From DATBJJ01 sp963750915 (GTDB lineage Bacteria > Acidobacteriota > Vicinamibacteria > Vicinamibacterales > 2-12-FULL-66-21): 64,000 nt of DNA. The DNA lies in the NCBI GenBank assembly GCA_963750915.1, contig CAVVSF010000007.1, forward strand, positions 310,001 through 374,000. Reading direction: 5' to 3'. This document shows, piece by piece, positions 37,818 to 50,243 of the stretch (the stretch's first letter is position 1; every line of letters starts with the position of its first letter). The position numbers and the translations under genes are program-made. The notes under the pieces were generated by a model. The model was not told where the DNA came from and did no database searches. It worked only from the letters and a program-made list of their open reading frames with translations.

Positions 37818-38483
37818 CTACGCTTGACCTGGCGCGCGCCGGGCCAGCAGGGCGCAGATTTCTTCGACGTTCGTGAAGAGCGCGTCACCCATGAAACGCA
37901 GGCTCGCGATCGAGCGCTCACCCGCTTCCTGGTGGCCGGCGCCGCACGCGTCGGCGACAACGATCGGGATGTAGCCGAGGTCGGCGCCATGCCGGACGGT
38001 CGGCTCGATGCCGATCTCGGTGGCAACGCCGACGATCAGGAACGCGTTGATGCCGCAGTCGCGCATCGCGATGTCGAGCGGCGTGCCCTCGAATGCCGAC
38101 ATCGTGATCTTGTCGAACACGGCTTCGGCCGCCGTCGGCGTCACTTCCGGCACGAGCTGGAATCCGGGCGAGTCGCGCAGGAACCATGGCTGGACGTCAT
38201 CGACGCGCGAGACACGCTGCCAGGCCATGGCCATCCGCAGCTGAAACATCCCCATCTGTTCCTTCGGCAGCGACAAGTGGCGAAGGAAGAAGACGCGAAT
38301 CCCGGCCGCGCGCGACGCGGCGATGACTTTCGCGACGCTGGAGACAATCGCCGGACCGTCCTTCATCTGGCGCATGATGCCGACCTGCATGTCGTAGACG
38401 ACGAGGGCAAGCCGGCGCGGATCGCAAGCCTCTTCGAGAGTCTGTGGCACGTCCAGGCCGTAAGCTCGTTCCAAACCACACAT
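37818..38483 (-). CDS. Isochorismatase-family hydrolase lacking the catalytic cysteine
   Basis: A 221-residue isochorismatase-like protein from ATG 38483. The catalytic Asp is present in LVVYDMQVGI (about residue 28) and the Lys in FDKITMSAFEGTPLD. At the site where the family carries its nucleophile (VxTxxCVxxT) this protein reads VGVATEIGIEPTVRH, with Gly in place of Cys. Isochorismatase itself also lacks that Cys, so hydrolysis by another mechanism is possible; a cysteine-hydrolase reaction such as nicotinamidase is unlikely. It precedes the asd promoter on the same strand. Substrate unknown. Confidence 0.8.
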   Translation of the reverse strand: MCGLERAYGLDVPQTLEEACDPRRLALVVYDMQVGIMRQMKDGPAIVSSVAKVIAASRAAGIRVFFLRHLSLPKEQMGMFQLRMAMAWQRVSRVDDVQPWFLRDSPGFQLVPEVTPTAAEAVFDKITMSAFEGTPLDIAMRDCGINAFLIVGVATEIGIEPTVRHGADLGYIPIVVADACGAGHQEAGERSIASLRFMGDALFTNVEEICALLARRAPGQA

Positions 38484-38576
38484 CCTTCCGCGTCGGGCGC
38501 CGACGGCAGGCGTCAGCGGGTTGAGGATCACAGTAGCCGGTTGCGCGGTCGCAGGGCAAGGCTGCAGGCCGCCCGG

Positions 38577-38975
38577 TCACAGTTCCTTGTGCATGCGCAG
38601 CAGCGGGACGGCCGCGCCACCGCGCTCGTCAGTCGTCGCTTCGAGTTGGGAATAGCCGCAGGCGCGGTAGAGCGGCTCACCGGCCAGCGTCGCCATCAGC
38701 TCGACGAACATGTCGCTTCGTCCCGGCGATTGATCGCCGCCGTCCAGCGTCCGGCGGCGACTCCATCCGCCGCAGCCCGCCAGACACCCGTCCGCCTCGA
38801 CGACGAAGTAGGTCCGATCGTCGATGAGCTGGGTGTCCAGCCCCATCACGAGGCGGCTCGCGGCCAGCTGGGCCGAGTCGAGAAACGGCGTCTGCAGCTC
38901 GGATATGGCTGCGTTCATGAACTCTCGCAGCGGGCCGACATCGTCGCGAGTGGCGAGCCGGTGGGTCGTGGTCAA
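38577..38975 (-). CDS. GNAT-family protein with an apparent internal deletion
   Basis: A 132-residue ORF. The N-terminal 85 residues (RLATRDDVGPLREFMNAAISEL..., GCGGWSRRRTLDGGDQSPGR) and the C-terminal part (ELMATLAGEPLYRACGYS) match the two ends of a roughly 170-residue GNAT acetyltransferase. The middle, which should carry the acetyl-CoA-binding RxxGxG loop and beta4-alpha3, is missing between GGDQSPGRS and MFVELMATL. The join is in frame. Without the loop it should not bind acetyl-CoA normally; either a genuine in-frame deletion or an assembly collapse. Confidence 0.75.
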   Translation of the reverse strand: MTTTHRLATRDDVGPLREFMNAAISELQTPFLDSAQLAASRLVMGLDTQLIDDRTYFVVEADGCLAGCGGWSRRRTLDGGDQSPGRSDMFVELMATLAGEPLYRACGYSQLEATTDERGGAAVPLLRMHKEL

Positions 38976-38990
38976 GGCGAGGCCGGGCGA

Positions 38991-39476
38991 TCAGTTGGCC
39001 GGCTTCACGTCGACGTTGTGGTACGCCTCCACCCACCATCGACCGCCCCGGCGAACGAGGACTTCCATGAGCTGCGTCTTCAGCACGCCGTCACCGGGAA
39101 CCGTGAGTCCGGCCGGCAGCGCCTTGACGCCGTGGACCTCGTTGTCGATGTCGACGATGGCGACGTCGGGAGTGACGAACCTGATGCGCCGGATCGCGTG
39201 ATGCTTCGTCGTGCCCTTGTAGATCGTGGCAAGAATCCCGGTGTGCCGTTCGGTGAACGCCGGTGCCCCATACATGACCATCCCGAACAGGTTGGTGAAC
39301 GACACGTCTGGCGAGACGTCCCTGGCGTAGGCGGCGCCGTCGCCCGCGTTCCAGGCAGCAGCCTGCGAGGCGACGATGGCGCGAATCGTCTGCTCTGGCG
39401 AACCGTCCGGCGCCTGGCCGGCATGTACGACGGTCAGCAGCAGCAGACCGCCGCACCCAACGAGTGCTTTCAACAT
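38991..39476 (-). CDS. Secreted SnoaL/DUF4440-like (NTF2-fold) protein
   Basis: A 161-residue protein starting at ATG 39476 with AGAGGGA about five bases upstream. A signal peptide (MLKALVGCGGLLLLTVVHAG) precedes an NTF2-like cone: EQTIRAIVASQAAAWNAGDGAAYARDV is the usual first helix, and RRGGRWWVEAYHNVDV is the last strand. The family (SgcJ/EcaC, DUF4440) contains ligand-binding proteins and a few isomerases. No ligand can be assigned. Confidence 0.85.
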   Translation of the reverse strand: MLKALVGCGGLLLLTVVHAGQAPDGSPEQTIRAIVASQAAAWNAGDGAAYARDVSPDVSFTNLFGMVMYGAPAFTERHTGILATIYKGTTKHHAIRRIRFVTPDVAIVDIDNEVHGVKALPAGLTVPGDGVLKTQLMEVLVRRGGRWWVEAYHNVDVKPAN

Positions 39477-39574
39477 GTCGTCCCTCTTCTGACAGCAGTT
39501 GGTAGCGAGGCCCCCGCACCGCAAGGCCGCGGCGGCGCTCGCTTCTGACTGCCGCTCGCGAGCATACTAACGCC

Positions 39575-40607
39575 ATGCGCCCGTTGCTGCTCGCCGTCCT
39601 GCTACCGTTCGCAATGCTCCAGACCGCGCCGCCGTCGTGGCTGCCGCTCACGTCCGGCGTCACGGCGCGATTGCGCGGCGTCAGCGCCGTCTCGGCCGAG
39701 GTCGTGTGGGCCAGCGGCGCCAACGGCACCGTCATCCGCAGCGGCGACGGCGGCAGGACATGGCAGTCGTTGACGATCCCCGGCAGCGAGAAACTCGATT
39801 TCCGCGACGTCGACGGCATCGACGCCAGGACCGCGTACGCGCTCAGCATCGGCCCCGGCGAGGCATCGCGCATCTACAAGACCGTCGACGCCGGCGCGAC
39901 CTGGAGCGAGCAGTTCGTCAACCGCGATCCGAAAGCGTTCTTCGACGCGATGGCGTTCTGGGACGCGGAGCGCGGCGTCGCGGTCAGCGATTCGGTCGAC
40001 GGCCGCTTCGTGATCCTCAGGACCGGCAATGGCGGCAGGACGTGGGAACAGGTGGCCGCGGCGGGATTGCCGGCGGCGCTGCCGAACGAGGGGTTCTTCG
40101 CCGCCAGCGGCACGAACGTCGCCACGGTGGCGCCGAACCTGGTCTGGATCGCGACCGGCGCGGCGAGCGAATCGCGCGTGCTGCGGTCGAGCGACGGCGG
40201 CGCAGACATGGCAGGTGGCGCGGACGCCGCTGCCGGCCGGGCCGTCGAGCGGCATCTTCTCGATCGCGTTCGCCGACGCCCGCCGCGGCATCGTCGTTGG
40301 CGGCGACTACAAGGTCGAAGCCGGCATCGGCGACAACGCGGCGGTCACGACCGACGGCGGCGCGACCTGGACGCTGGTCAAGGGGCAGACGGGATTCAGA
40401 TCGGCGGTTGCCTATCTCGACGGCGGCGGACAGTCGGTGATCGCCGTCGGGCCTGGCGGCAGCGACCTGTCGCGCGACGGCGGCAGAACGTGGACCGCGA
40501 TTCCAGGGCCCGGCTTTCACACCGTCAGCGTTGCCAGGCGCGATGGCGTCGCGTTCGGCGCCGGCGAGAAGGGCGCCGTCGGCCGCCTGGCGACGAAGAC
40601 GAAGTAG
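39575..40607 (+). CDS. YCF48/Asp-box beta-propeller protein, one frameshift
   Basis: About 343 residues after removing one G near 40202 (GGC-G-CAG ACA TGG gives SSDGGQTWQVA). A signal peptide (MRPLLLAVLLPFAMLQ) is followed by a small propeller with repeated Asp-boxes: SGDGGRTWQS, TVDAGATWSEQ, TGNGGRTWEQ, TTDGGATWTLV, SRDGGRTWTAI. This is the YCF48-like fold found in photosystem II assembly factors and in many secreted bacterial proteins. No catalytic residues are evident. It is convergent with the long envelope operon. Confidence 0.85.
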
Positions 40608-40644
40608 AAGTGCGTAACTCGACGACCGCGATCCGACTCCCTTT

Positions 40645-41463
40645 TCAGTGGGTCATCGCGTAGAGCAGGATGTTGATGCCGACGGCGTAGCCTTCGGGGG
40701 AAAACAGATAGAAGAAACGCGGATCCTCGGCCTCGCGCTCCCAGGCGTCAGCGATATCCGTGTTGTGCGTGATCAGCACCATGACGCGGCCGCGCTCGTC
40801 GGTGATGCCGCGCAGGTGGACCTGCTCGCTGTCGAAACCGAGCTCCGACGTTTCCCCGCCCGAGCGCCGCCAGTGCGCAATCGACGGAATCTGCGGAATC
40901 CGCTTCAACTCGAACATCATCTTGTAGATCGGGTGCGTCCGCGGCAGCTCCTGCGGCTTGTACTGAGGCTCCGGCAGCACGCGTTTCAGCTGCTCTTCCC
41001 AGTACTCGAGCGCCTCCGTCCCCCAGAAATCGTCCGCCCAGAGGAACCCGCCCTTCAAGAGGTAGGCGCGCAGCCCTTCGACCTCGGCCGGGCTGAACTC
41101 GACGGTGCCGGCATCCTCGATGGTCACGAACGGGCACTGGAACAACGCCGCTTCGTCAGCGCGGACGACGAGGTGGTTGGGGTCGCCGCCGGGCTGCCGG
41201 CTGACACGGGTCTTGGTCAGCTCCGACAACCGGATCATGAAGTTGGTGTCGGCGTCGGGGTAGTCGGTCCACCAGCCCTGGCCGCCGTAGGCGCGCCGGA
41301 CCTGCGTGTAGAAGAGGCGGCAGAAGTTGAACGTCCCGTCGAAGCTGGTGGCGGTCGCGAAGCGGGCGCTGCGCCCGCCGCGGCGGAACTGAAAGTAGTC
41401 CTGCGCACTGGCGACTCCGGCGAGCGCCAGTGCGAGGAGAGCGAAGGCGACCCGGCGGCGCAC
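40645..41463 (-). CDS. DUF4159 domain protein (last gene of the MoxR operon)
   Basis: A 272-residue exported protein starting at GTG 41463, one base after the repaired stop of the preceding gene. It has a signal peptide (VAFALLALALAGVASA) and the DUF4159 motifs: WWTDYPDADTNFMIRLSELT, FVTIEDAGTVEFSPAEVEGLRAYLLKGGFLWADDFWG, and the terminal GYAVGINILLYAMTH. DUF4159 has a GATase1-like fold; the GGFLWADDFWG strand is typical. Function unknown. A second DUF4159 protein lies at the other end of this operon. Confidence 0.9.
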   Translation of the reverse strand: MRRRVAFALLALALAGVASAQDYFQFRRGGRSARFATATSFDGTFNFCRLFYTQVRRAYGGQGWWTDYPDADTNFMIRLSELTKTRVSRQPGGDPNHLVVRADEAALFQCPFVTIEDAGTVEFSPAEVEGLRAYLLKGGFLWADDFWGTEALEYWEEQLKRVLPEPQYKPQELPRTHPIYKMMFELKRIPQIPSIAHWRRSGGETSELGFDSEQVHLRGITDERGRVMVLITHNTDIADAWEREAEDPRFFYLFSPEGYAVGINILLYAMTH

Positions 41464-41464
41464 C

Positions 41465-45192
<3,728 letters not shown>

Positions 45193-45220
45193 AGCGTCTC
45201 GCTCCCTGGAAGTACCCAGC

Positions 45221-47269
45221 TTACACTGTCAATCGGTTGGCCACGACTGTTTCGGCCCCGAGCAGGACGAGGCCGGCAAACAGCAGATACCACCACACCC
45301 GCTGCGCCGATTCCTGCGCCTCATCGGTCGGCGGCGCGGGCGGCGGGCCCGCAACCTGGCCCCCCGCTCGTCCCACCGCCGCCGCGACTACCTCTTGTGG
45401 ATCGAGGGCCGCGAGGTCCGACTCGGCCAGGTTCACGTTGCTGGCGACGACTACCGGCGCGTCGCCGTCCCGGCCCTGGTTCCGGAACTCGTAGAACCCC
45501 TGTTCGGCGAGCTCGAGCACTTCCGGCCCGTCGCCATCCAGCGACACCTGCTGACCGCCGGGCGTCACCGCGACCCGCGACGCATCCACTCCCGGCACTC
45601 CCGGCGCCCCCGGACGCGGCGCCTGCAGGCCCGGATCGACAACGTCGCCGACCGTGCGCCACGGCCGCGGATCGCGATAGCCGCCAAGGTAGCGGACGAT
45701 GCGGTGAACGAAGGGCACGAACACCGGCTTGAGCGCCAGGTCGGTCCAGTTGGTGTCGAGCGTCGACGTCCACATCAGCACGCGGCCGGCGCCGACCCGC
45801 CGCTCGAGCAGCGCCGGCGCGCCGTCGTCGAACCGCGCCAGCGTCTGGACGTTGGCGGCGGGCGTCACGCTGCGATAGTTGTAGAGGCGGGCCGAGGCGA
45901 AATCGCCGGTGCGCGGACCGCGGAACACTTCGAACAACGGATGCCCGTACTCGAGCGCGCCCAGGCGCGCCGCCGAACCGCGCGAGCGATCGACGGGCGG
46001 TCCCGGCACCCCCGGCAGGAGGTCGACGATGCCCGGCCAGTCGGCGCGCTCGCCCATCGCCAGGAACAGGCCGCCGCCGCGCTCGACGAACTCCTTCAGG
46101 CGCTCCGCCGTTGCCTGCGAGACCGGCGTGTCATTGAGGATGATCACTGTTGCCGCAGCGATGTCCTCGGCGCTCAACGAATCGGCGGGGCGCATCCGCG
46201 CCTCGATCCGCGGCGACTCGCTGACCGCGACCGCGCGCGACAGGTACAAGCTGCTGTTGCGCTGGGCACCCGGCCGGTCGGCGATGACAACACGCACCGG
46301 CGCCTCCGGAGAGACGACGAAGTGAAAGACGTTGTCGCGCAGCAGCGCGTCGTCGGGCAGCTTGACCGTCGCGCGGACGTTGCGATCGGCGACGGTCACC
46401 GGATCGAACGAGGTCGACGCGGCACCATGCGCCGCCACCGACACCGGTTTGCCCTGGATGCGCTGGCCGCCGATCTCGAGCCCGATCTCGACCGTCTGCG
46501 GCGTATCAGAATGATTGACCACGCCGGAGGTGACGATGATGCGCTGCTGGCCCTGAAACTCCGACTGCTGCAGCGTGACCGGGGCGATCGCGAGGTTGGT
46601 CTTGCCGCTGTCGCTGATCGACACCGGCGTGAGCACCGCGCCTTCCGGCATCTGCACGCCTTCGCCACCCTGCCAGCCGCCGCGCTGGAAGTCGGTGATG
46701 AGAATCGCCTCGCGCCGCGGCAGCGCCGACTCGCCGAGGATGCTGCCGGCCAGCTTCAACGCCGGGCCGTAACGCGTCGCCCCCGAACCCGGCTGCAGAC
46801 CGGTCAGCGTATCGAGCAGCCGGCCCTTGTCGGGCGCCGAGCGCAGCGCCACTTCGGCGTTCGAGGAGAACAGCACGATCGAGCCGCGGTCGCCGCGGCT
46901 CAATCCGTTGATGGCGTTCTGCGCCGCTGCCAGCCCCTGCGGCCACTTGCCGCCGTAGCCCATGCTGTACGAGCGGTCGAGCAGCACGACGACTTCACGC
47001 GCGCCCGAGGCGCTCGCCGCGATCTCGGTGCGCCGCACGAACGGGCGCGAGAACGCCAGCACGATCAGCGCCAGCGCCGCCAGCCGCATCAGCAGCAGCA
47101 GCCAGTTGCGGATCCGCCGCCGCTGCACCGACTGGTAGGGGATCCGCCGCAGGAACATGAGCGACGGGAACTGGACGACGTTCTTCCGCTCTTTCTGAAT
47201 GAGGTGGATGATCACCGGGATCGCGAGCCCGGCGAGACCGAGGAGGAAGAGCGGCGTCAGGAATGACAT
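45221..47269 (-). CDS. BatA/vWA domain membrane protein
   Basis: A 682-residue protein. The N-terminus is a classic BatA domain (LFLLGLAGLAIPVIIHL then FPSLMFLRRIP), with a second membrane segment LLLLMRLAALALIVLAF. A vWA domain follows with a MIDAS start (VVLLDRSYSMGYGG). The later part has a GATase1-like region (FVERGGGLFLAMGERADWPG). A C-terminal membrane helix (WWYLLFAGLVLLGAETVV) closes it. It starts one base after the DUF58 stop (TGA-C-ATG). Such proteins work with MoxR ATPases and DUF58 proteins in envelope assembly or stress; the exact role is unknown. Confidence 0.92.
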   Translation of the reverse strand: MSFLTPLFLLGLAGLAIPVIIHLIQKERKNVVQFPSLMFLRRIPYQSVQRRRIRNWLLLLMRLAALALIVLAFSRPFVRRTEIAASASGAREVVVLLDRSYSMGYGGKWPQGLAAAQNAINGLSRGDRGSIVLFSSNAEVALRSAPDKGRLLDTLTGLQPGSGATRYGPALKLAGSILGESALPRREAILITDFQRGGWQGGEGVQMPEGAVLTPVSISDSGKTNLAIAPVTLQQSEFQGQQRIIVTSGVVNHSDTPQTVEIGLEIGGQRIQGKPVSVAAHGAASTSFDPVTVADRNVRATVKLPDDALLRDNVFHFVVSPEAPVRVVIADRPGAQRNSSLYLSRAVAVSESPRIEARMRPADSLSAEDIAAATVIILNDTPVSQATAERLKEFVERGGGLFLAMGERADWPGIVDLLPGVPGPPVDRSRGSAARLGALEYGHPLFEVFRGPRTGDFASARLYNYRSVTPAANVQTLARFDDGAPALLERRVGAGRVLMWTSTLDTNWTDLALKPVFVPFVHRIVRYLGGYRDPRPWRTVGDVVDPGLQAPRPGAPGVPGVDASRVAVTPGGQQVSLDGDGPEVLELAEQGFYEFRNQGRDGDAPVVVASNVNLAESDLAALDPQEVVAAAVGRAGGQVAGPPPAPPTDEAQESAQRVWWYLLFAGLVLLGAETVVANRLTV

Positions 47270-47270
47270 G

Positions 47271-48221
47271 TCAGCGCACGCGCGAGAGCCGCTCGCGGGT
47301 CGTCAGGTAGCTGAACAGCGCATGGTCGAGCGGCTGCGAGGTGTTCAGCAGGGTGTAATCGATGCGATTGGCGGTGAACCGCTCGCGCAGCGCGTTGACG
47401 TGCGCCTGCACCAGTTCCTTGTACTGATCCGCCAGCGCGTCGGGAACGATCGGAATCTGCTCGCCGGTCTCGAGGTCTTCGAACGCCGACGGCTCGCGGA
47501 ACGAAAAATCGAGCTCCGCCGGGTCGAGCAGGTGAAACACCGCCAGATCATGACCGCGGAAGCGCAGCGGGCCGACCGCCTCGAGCACCGCGTCCGGCTC
47601 CTCGTAGAAGTCTGAAATCAGCACCAGCAGCCCGCGCCGGCCGAAGTGCTCGGCGACCTTGTGCATCGGCACCCGCAACCCCCCGGGATTGGTCGGCTTG
47701 TCGCGGTCGAGCGAGGGTGTAACCCGATCAAGCGAGGGCGTAACCCGATCAAGGACGTGCAGCGCCACGTCCATGTGCTTCGCCGACGGCGGCACAAGTT
47801 CGACGATGTCGCGATCGAAGACGACGAGGCCGACGCGATCGCGCTGGCGATGCACCAGGTAGGTGAGGCAGCCGGCCAGCATCTTGCCGTATTCCAGCTT
47901 GGTCATGCCGCGGGTGCCGAAGCCCATCGACTTCGACACGTCGAGCAGTACCGAGAAATTGGAGTTCGAGTCGGCCTCGTACTCCTTGATGTAGTAGCGG
48001 TCCGTCCGCGCGTAGAGCCGCCAGTCGACGCGCCTGATGTCGTCGCCGGGAACGTAGCCGCGGTGTTCGGCGAAATCGACCGAAGCGCCGAAGAACGGCG
48101 ATCGGTGCATGCCGTTGATGAAGCCGTCGACGACGGCGCGGGCCACGAGCTCGAGGTTCCCGATGCGCGCGAGCACGACGGGATCGACGAAGCGGGCGCC
48201 GGGGATTGCGGTGTGATCCAT
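47271..48221 (-). CDS. DUF58 domain protein
   Basis: A 316-residue cytoplasmic DUF58 protein with its signature HRGYVPGDDIRRVDWRLYART (residues about 53-73) and a vWA-like fold (LLDVSKSMGFG, VGLVVFDRDIVE). It almost always neighbours a MoxR AAA+ ATPase, as here. Near residue 165 there is a tandem duplication: LDRVTPS twice, encoded by two 21-base units at 47709-47751, in a loop that is normally shorter. Confidence 0.93.
   Translation of the reverse strand: MDHTAIPGARFVDPVVLARIGNLELVARAVVDGFINGMHRSPFFGASVDFAEHRGYVPGDDIRRVDWRLYARTDRYYIKEYEADSNSNFSVLLDVSKSMGFGTRGMTKLEYGKMLAGCLTYLVHRQRDRVGLVVFDRDIVELVPPSAKHMDVALHVLDRVTPSLDRVTPSLDRDKPTNPGGLRVPMHKVAEHFGRRGLLVLISDFYEEPDAVLEAVGPLRFRGHDLAVFHLLDPAELDFSFREPSAFEDLETGEQIPIVPDALADQYKELVQAHVNALRERFTANRIDYTLLNTSQPLDHALFSYLTTRERLSRVR
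47709..47751 (-). repeat. 21-base tandem duplication inside the DUF58 gene
   Basis: Two near-identical 21-base units (core GAGGGYGTAACCCGATCA on the plus strand) keep the reading frame and add seven residues. The single difference falls at a third codon position. This looks like a recent in-frame expansion in a surface loop. Confidence 0.8.
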
Positions 48222-48223
48222 GT

Positions 48224-48262
48224 CGGCTCAGGGCTCAGGGCTTACGGCTCAAGGCGGCTCAG
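48224..48262. repeat. GGGCTCA heptads between moxR and the DUF58 gene
   Basis: Four to five degenerate heptads (CGGCTCA, GGGCTCA, GGGCTTA, CGGCTCA) fill most of the 49-base spacer. Because the flanking genes are co-oriented within an operon, the repeat is not restricted to transcript ends. Confidence 0.8.
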
Positions 48263-48270
48263 GCGCATCG

Positions 48271-49308
48271 TTACATTCCCGACCGCGGCACCGGCACGGT
48301 TTCGAGGAGGCGATCGATCAGCGCGTCGCTGGTGATGCCTTCGGACTGGGCATGGAAATTGGTCAGCACGCGGTGACGGAGGACCGGGTGCGCCAGCTTG
48401 CGCACGTCGTCGAAGCTGACGTGGTAGCGGCCGCTGGTGATGGCCAGCGCCTTGGCGCCGAGGACCAGGTACTGGGCGGCGCGGACGCTGGCACCGAACG
48501 CCGCCCATTTCTTGACCTGCTCGGGCGCCGTCGGCGACTTCGGCCGGCTCGCCCGCACCAGGCTGAGCGCGTAGCGCATCACCGGCTCGGCCACCGGCAC
48601 GCGGCGGACCAGGCGCTGGAACGCGATCAGGTCGGCGCCGTTCACCGGCCGCTCGAACTTCGGATCGAGAATCGCCGTCGTCGTCCTGACGACCTCGTAC
48701 TCCTCGTCTTCCGGCGGATGCTCGATGACGATGTGGAACATGAAACGGTCGAGCTGGGCTTCCGGCAGCGGATAGGTGCCTTCGAGCTCGATCGGGTTCT
48801 GCGTCGCGAAGACGTAGAACGGCTCCTCGAGCTGGTAGGTCCGCCCCTGGATCGTGACGCGATGCTCCTGCATTGCCTCGAGCAGCGCCGACTGCGTCTT
48901 CGGCGGGGTACGGTTGATCTCGTCGGCGAGGACGATGTTGGCGAAGATCGGTCCGGGCGCGAACACCATCTGCCGGCGGCCGGTCGTCGTGTCTTCCTGG
49001 ATGATGTCGGTGCCGGTGATGTCGGACGGCATCAGGTCCGGCGTGAACTGGATGCGGTTGAACTTGAGCTCGAGCACGCGCGCCAGCGTGTGGACGAGCA
49101 GCGTCTTGGCCAGCCCGGGAACGCCGACAATCAGGCTGTTGCCGCCGACGAACAGCGACAGCAGCACGAGATGCACCGTGTCTGCCTGACCGATGATGAG
49201 CTTCTGCAGCTCGGCGACAATCTGGTCGCGGCCCTGCTTCATCCGATCGGCCAGCGCGACGTCATCGGGAGACTCGATATCGACCACTTGCTGCGCCACT
49301 CGCTCCAC
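48271..49308 (-). CDS. moxR: MoxR family AAA+ ATPase
   Basis: About 345 residues from GTG 49308, which has GAGG five bases upstream; the longer open frame is not protein-like. Walker A is GVPGLAKT, Walker B is IVLADEINR, sensor 1 is FATQNPIELEGTYPLPEAQLDR split across the motif. MoxR ATPases act as chaperones that activate vWA-containing partners; the neighbouring DUF58 and BatA/vWA proteins are the likely clients. GTG 49299 and ATG 49242 are alternative starts. Confidence 0.94.
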   Translation of the reverse strand: MERVAQQVVDIESPDDVALADRMKQGRDQIVAELQKLIIGQADTVHLVLLSLFVGGNSLIVGVPGLAKTLLVHTLARVLELKFNRIQFTPDLMPSDITGTDIIQEDTTTGRRQMVFAPGPIFANIVLADEINRTPPKTQSALLEAMQEHRVTIQGRTYQLEEPFYVFATQNPIELEGTYPLPEAQLDRFMFHIVIEHPPEDEEYEVVRTTTAILDPKFERPVNGADLIAFQRLVRRVPVAEPVMRYALSLVRASRPKSPTAPEQVKKWAAFGASVRAAQYLVLGAKALAITSGRYHVSFDDVRKLAHPVLRHRVLTNFHAQSEGITSDALIDRLLETVPVPRSGM

Positions 49309-49389
49309 TCGGTCCTCGCTTTCAAGGTCTTTTCTCAATGTTCGCGGGGCCCCACCCCCGCTCACATCCTCCCGCTCGGGCCGCAGGCG

Positions 49390-49416
49390 CTTCTGCCTTC
49401 TGCCTTTTGCCTTTGC
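49390..49416. repeat. CTTCTGC heptads upstream of moxR
   Basis: Three to four degenerate units (CTTCTGC, CTTCTGC, CTTTTGC, CTTTGC) lie in the 113-base spacer between the second DUF4159 gene and moxR. They are the complement of the GAAGGCG type seen after truA. Confidence 0.65.
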
Positions 49417-49421
49417 AGTCG

Positions 49422-50243
49422 TCAGTGCGTCAATCCATAGACGAAATAGTTCACGCCGAACTTGTACGCCTCGTTCGAGAGATCGACCGGCATCAGACCG
49501 GTGTCGGAAAACTCCCAGTACTCGCCGAGGTCCTGGTTGTGCCCGGCGATCGCCAGCATCCGCTTCTTCGGGTCGTTGTCCTCGAACAGCCCGTAGTAGG
49601 TCGGCCGGCCGTAGGCGCCGAACTCGAAGTTCTTGATCTCGAAGAACGAGTTGAAGACCAGCGACTCGGGCGCGAGCGCGACCCAGCGCAAGTCCGGCAG
49701 CGCCCGCTTCATCTGCTCTTCGAGGTTGTACCAATCGTTCTCGCGGAAGTCGTCGAAGATCAGGAACCCGCCCTTGAGCACGTAGTTGCGCAGCCCCGCC
49801 ACTTCCTGATCCGACATGGACCAGTAGCCCGGCTCCGACACGTACGCGATCGGATAGTCGAAGAGATCCGGGTCGTCGAACTTGAAGACGTTCGAGACGT
49901 CGGCGCGCGGCGTCGCGGTCGTCAACTCCTGGAAGATCTTCATCAGGTGCGTGTCCGCCGTCGGGTAGTCGTGGGCCCAGGGCGGCTCGCCGCTGCTGCC
50001 CCGCGCCCGCCAGGCGTTGGCACCGAACCCGGTGTCGAACCGCATCCTCACGAACACCAGCCGGCCGTCGTACTCGACGTTGCCGTCGAAGCCGCGCGGC
50101 TCGGCACGTCGCTGCTCGACACTCCCGGCCTCGTCCCGGCGCTCGTGGCCCGGCAGCGCGACGGTCATTTCCGCCATGGCCGCCATGGCCGCCATCGCCA
50201 CCATTGCCACCATGGCCGGCCCGAGTGCGACGGTCCTGCTCAT
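49422..50243 (-). CDS. DUF4159 domain protein (second copy in the operon)
   Basis: A 273-residue protein with the DUF4159 core: HDYPTADTHLMKIFQEL, IAYVSEPGYWSMSDQEVAGLRNYVLKGG as two adjacent motifs, FLIFDDFRENDW and the terminal KFGVNYFVYGLTH. Its ATG directly follows the stop of the preceding gene (TAGATG). The N-terminus is unusual: MVAMVAMAAMAAMAEM is encoded by a run of nine-base GGCCATGGC-like units (50167-50215), so the signal sequence seems to have grown by repeat expansion. It is clearly diverged from the other DUF4159 protein in the operon. Confidence 0.9.
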   Translation of the reverse strand: MSRTVALGPAMVAMVAMAAMAAMAEMTVALPGHERRDEAGSVEQRRAEPRGFDGNVEYDGRLVFVRMRFDTGFGANAWRARGSSGEPPWAHDYPTADTHLMKIFQELTTATPRADVSNVFKFDDPDLFDYPIAYVSEPGYWSMSDQEVAGLRNYVLKGGFLIFDDFRENDWYNLEEQMKRALPDLRWVALAPESLVFNSFFEIKNFEFGAYGRPTYYGLFEDNDPKKRMLAIAGHNQDLGEYWEFSDTGLMPVDLSNEAYKFGVNYFVYGLTH

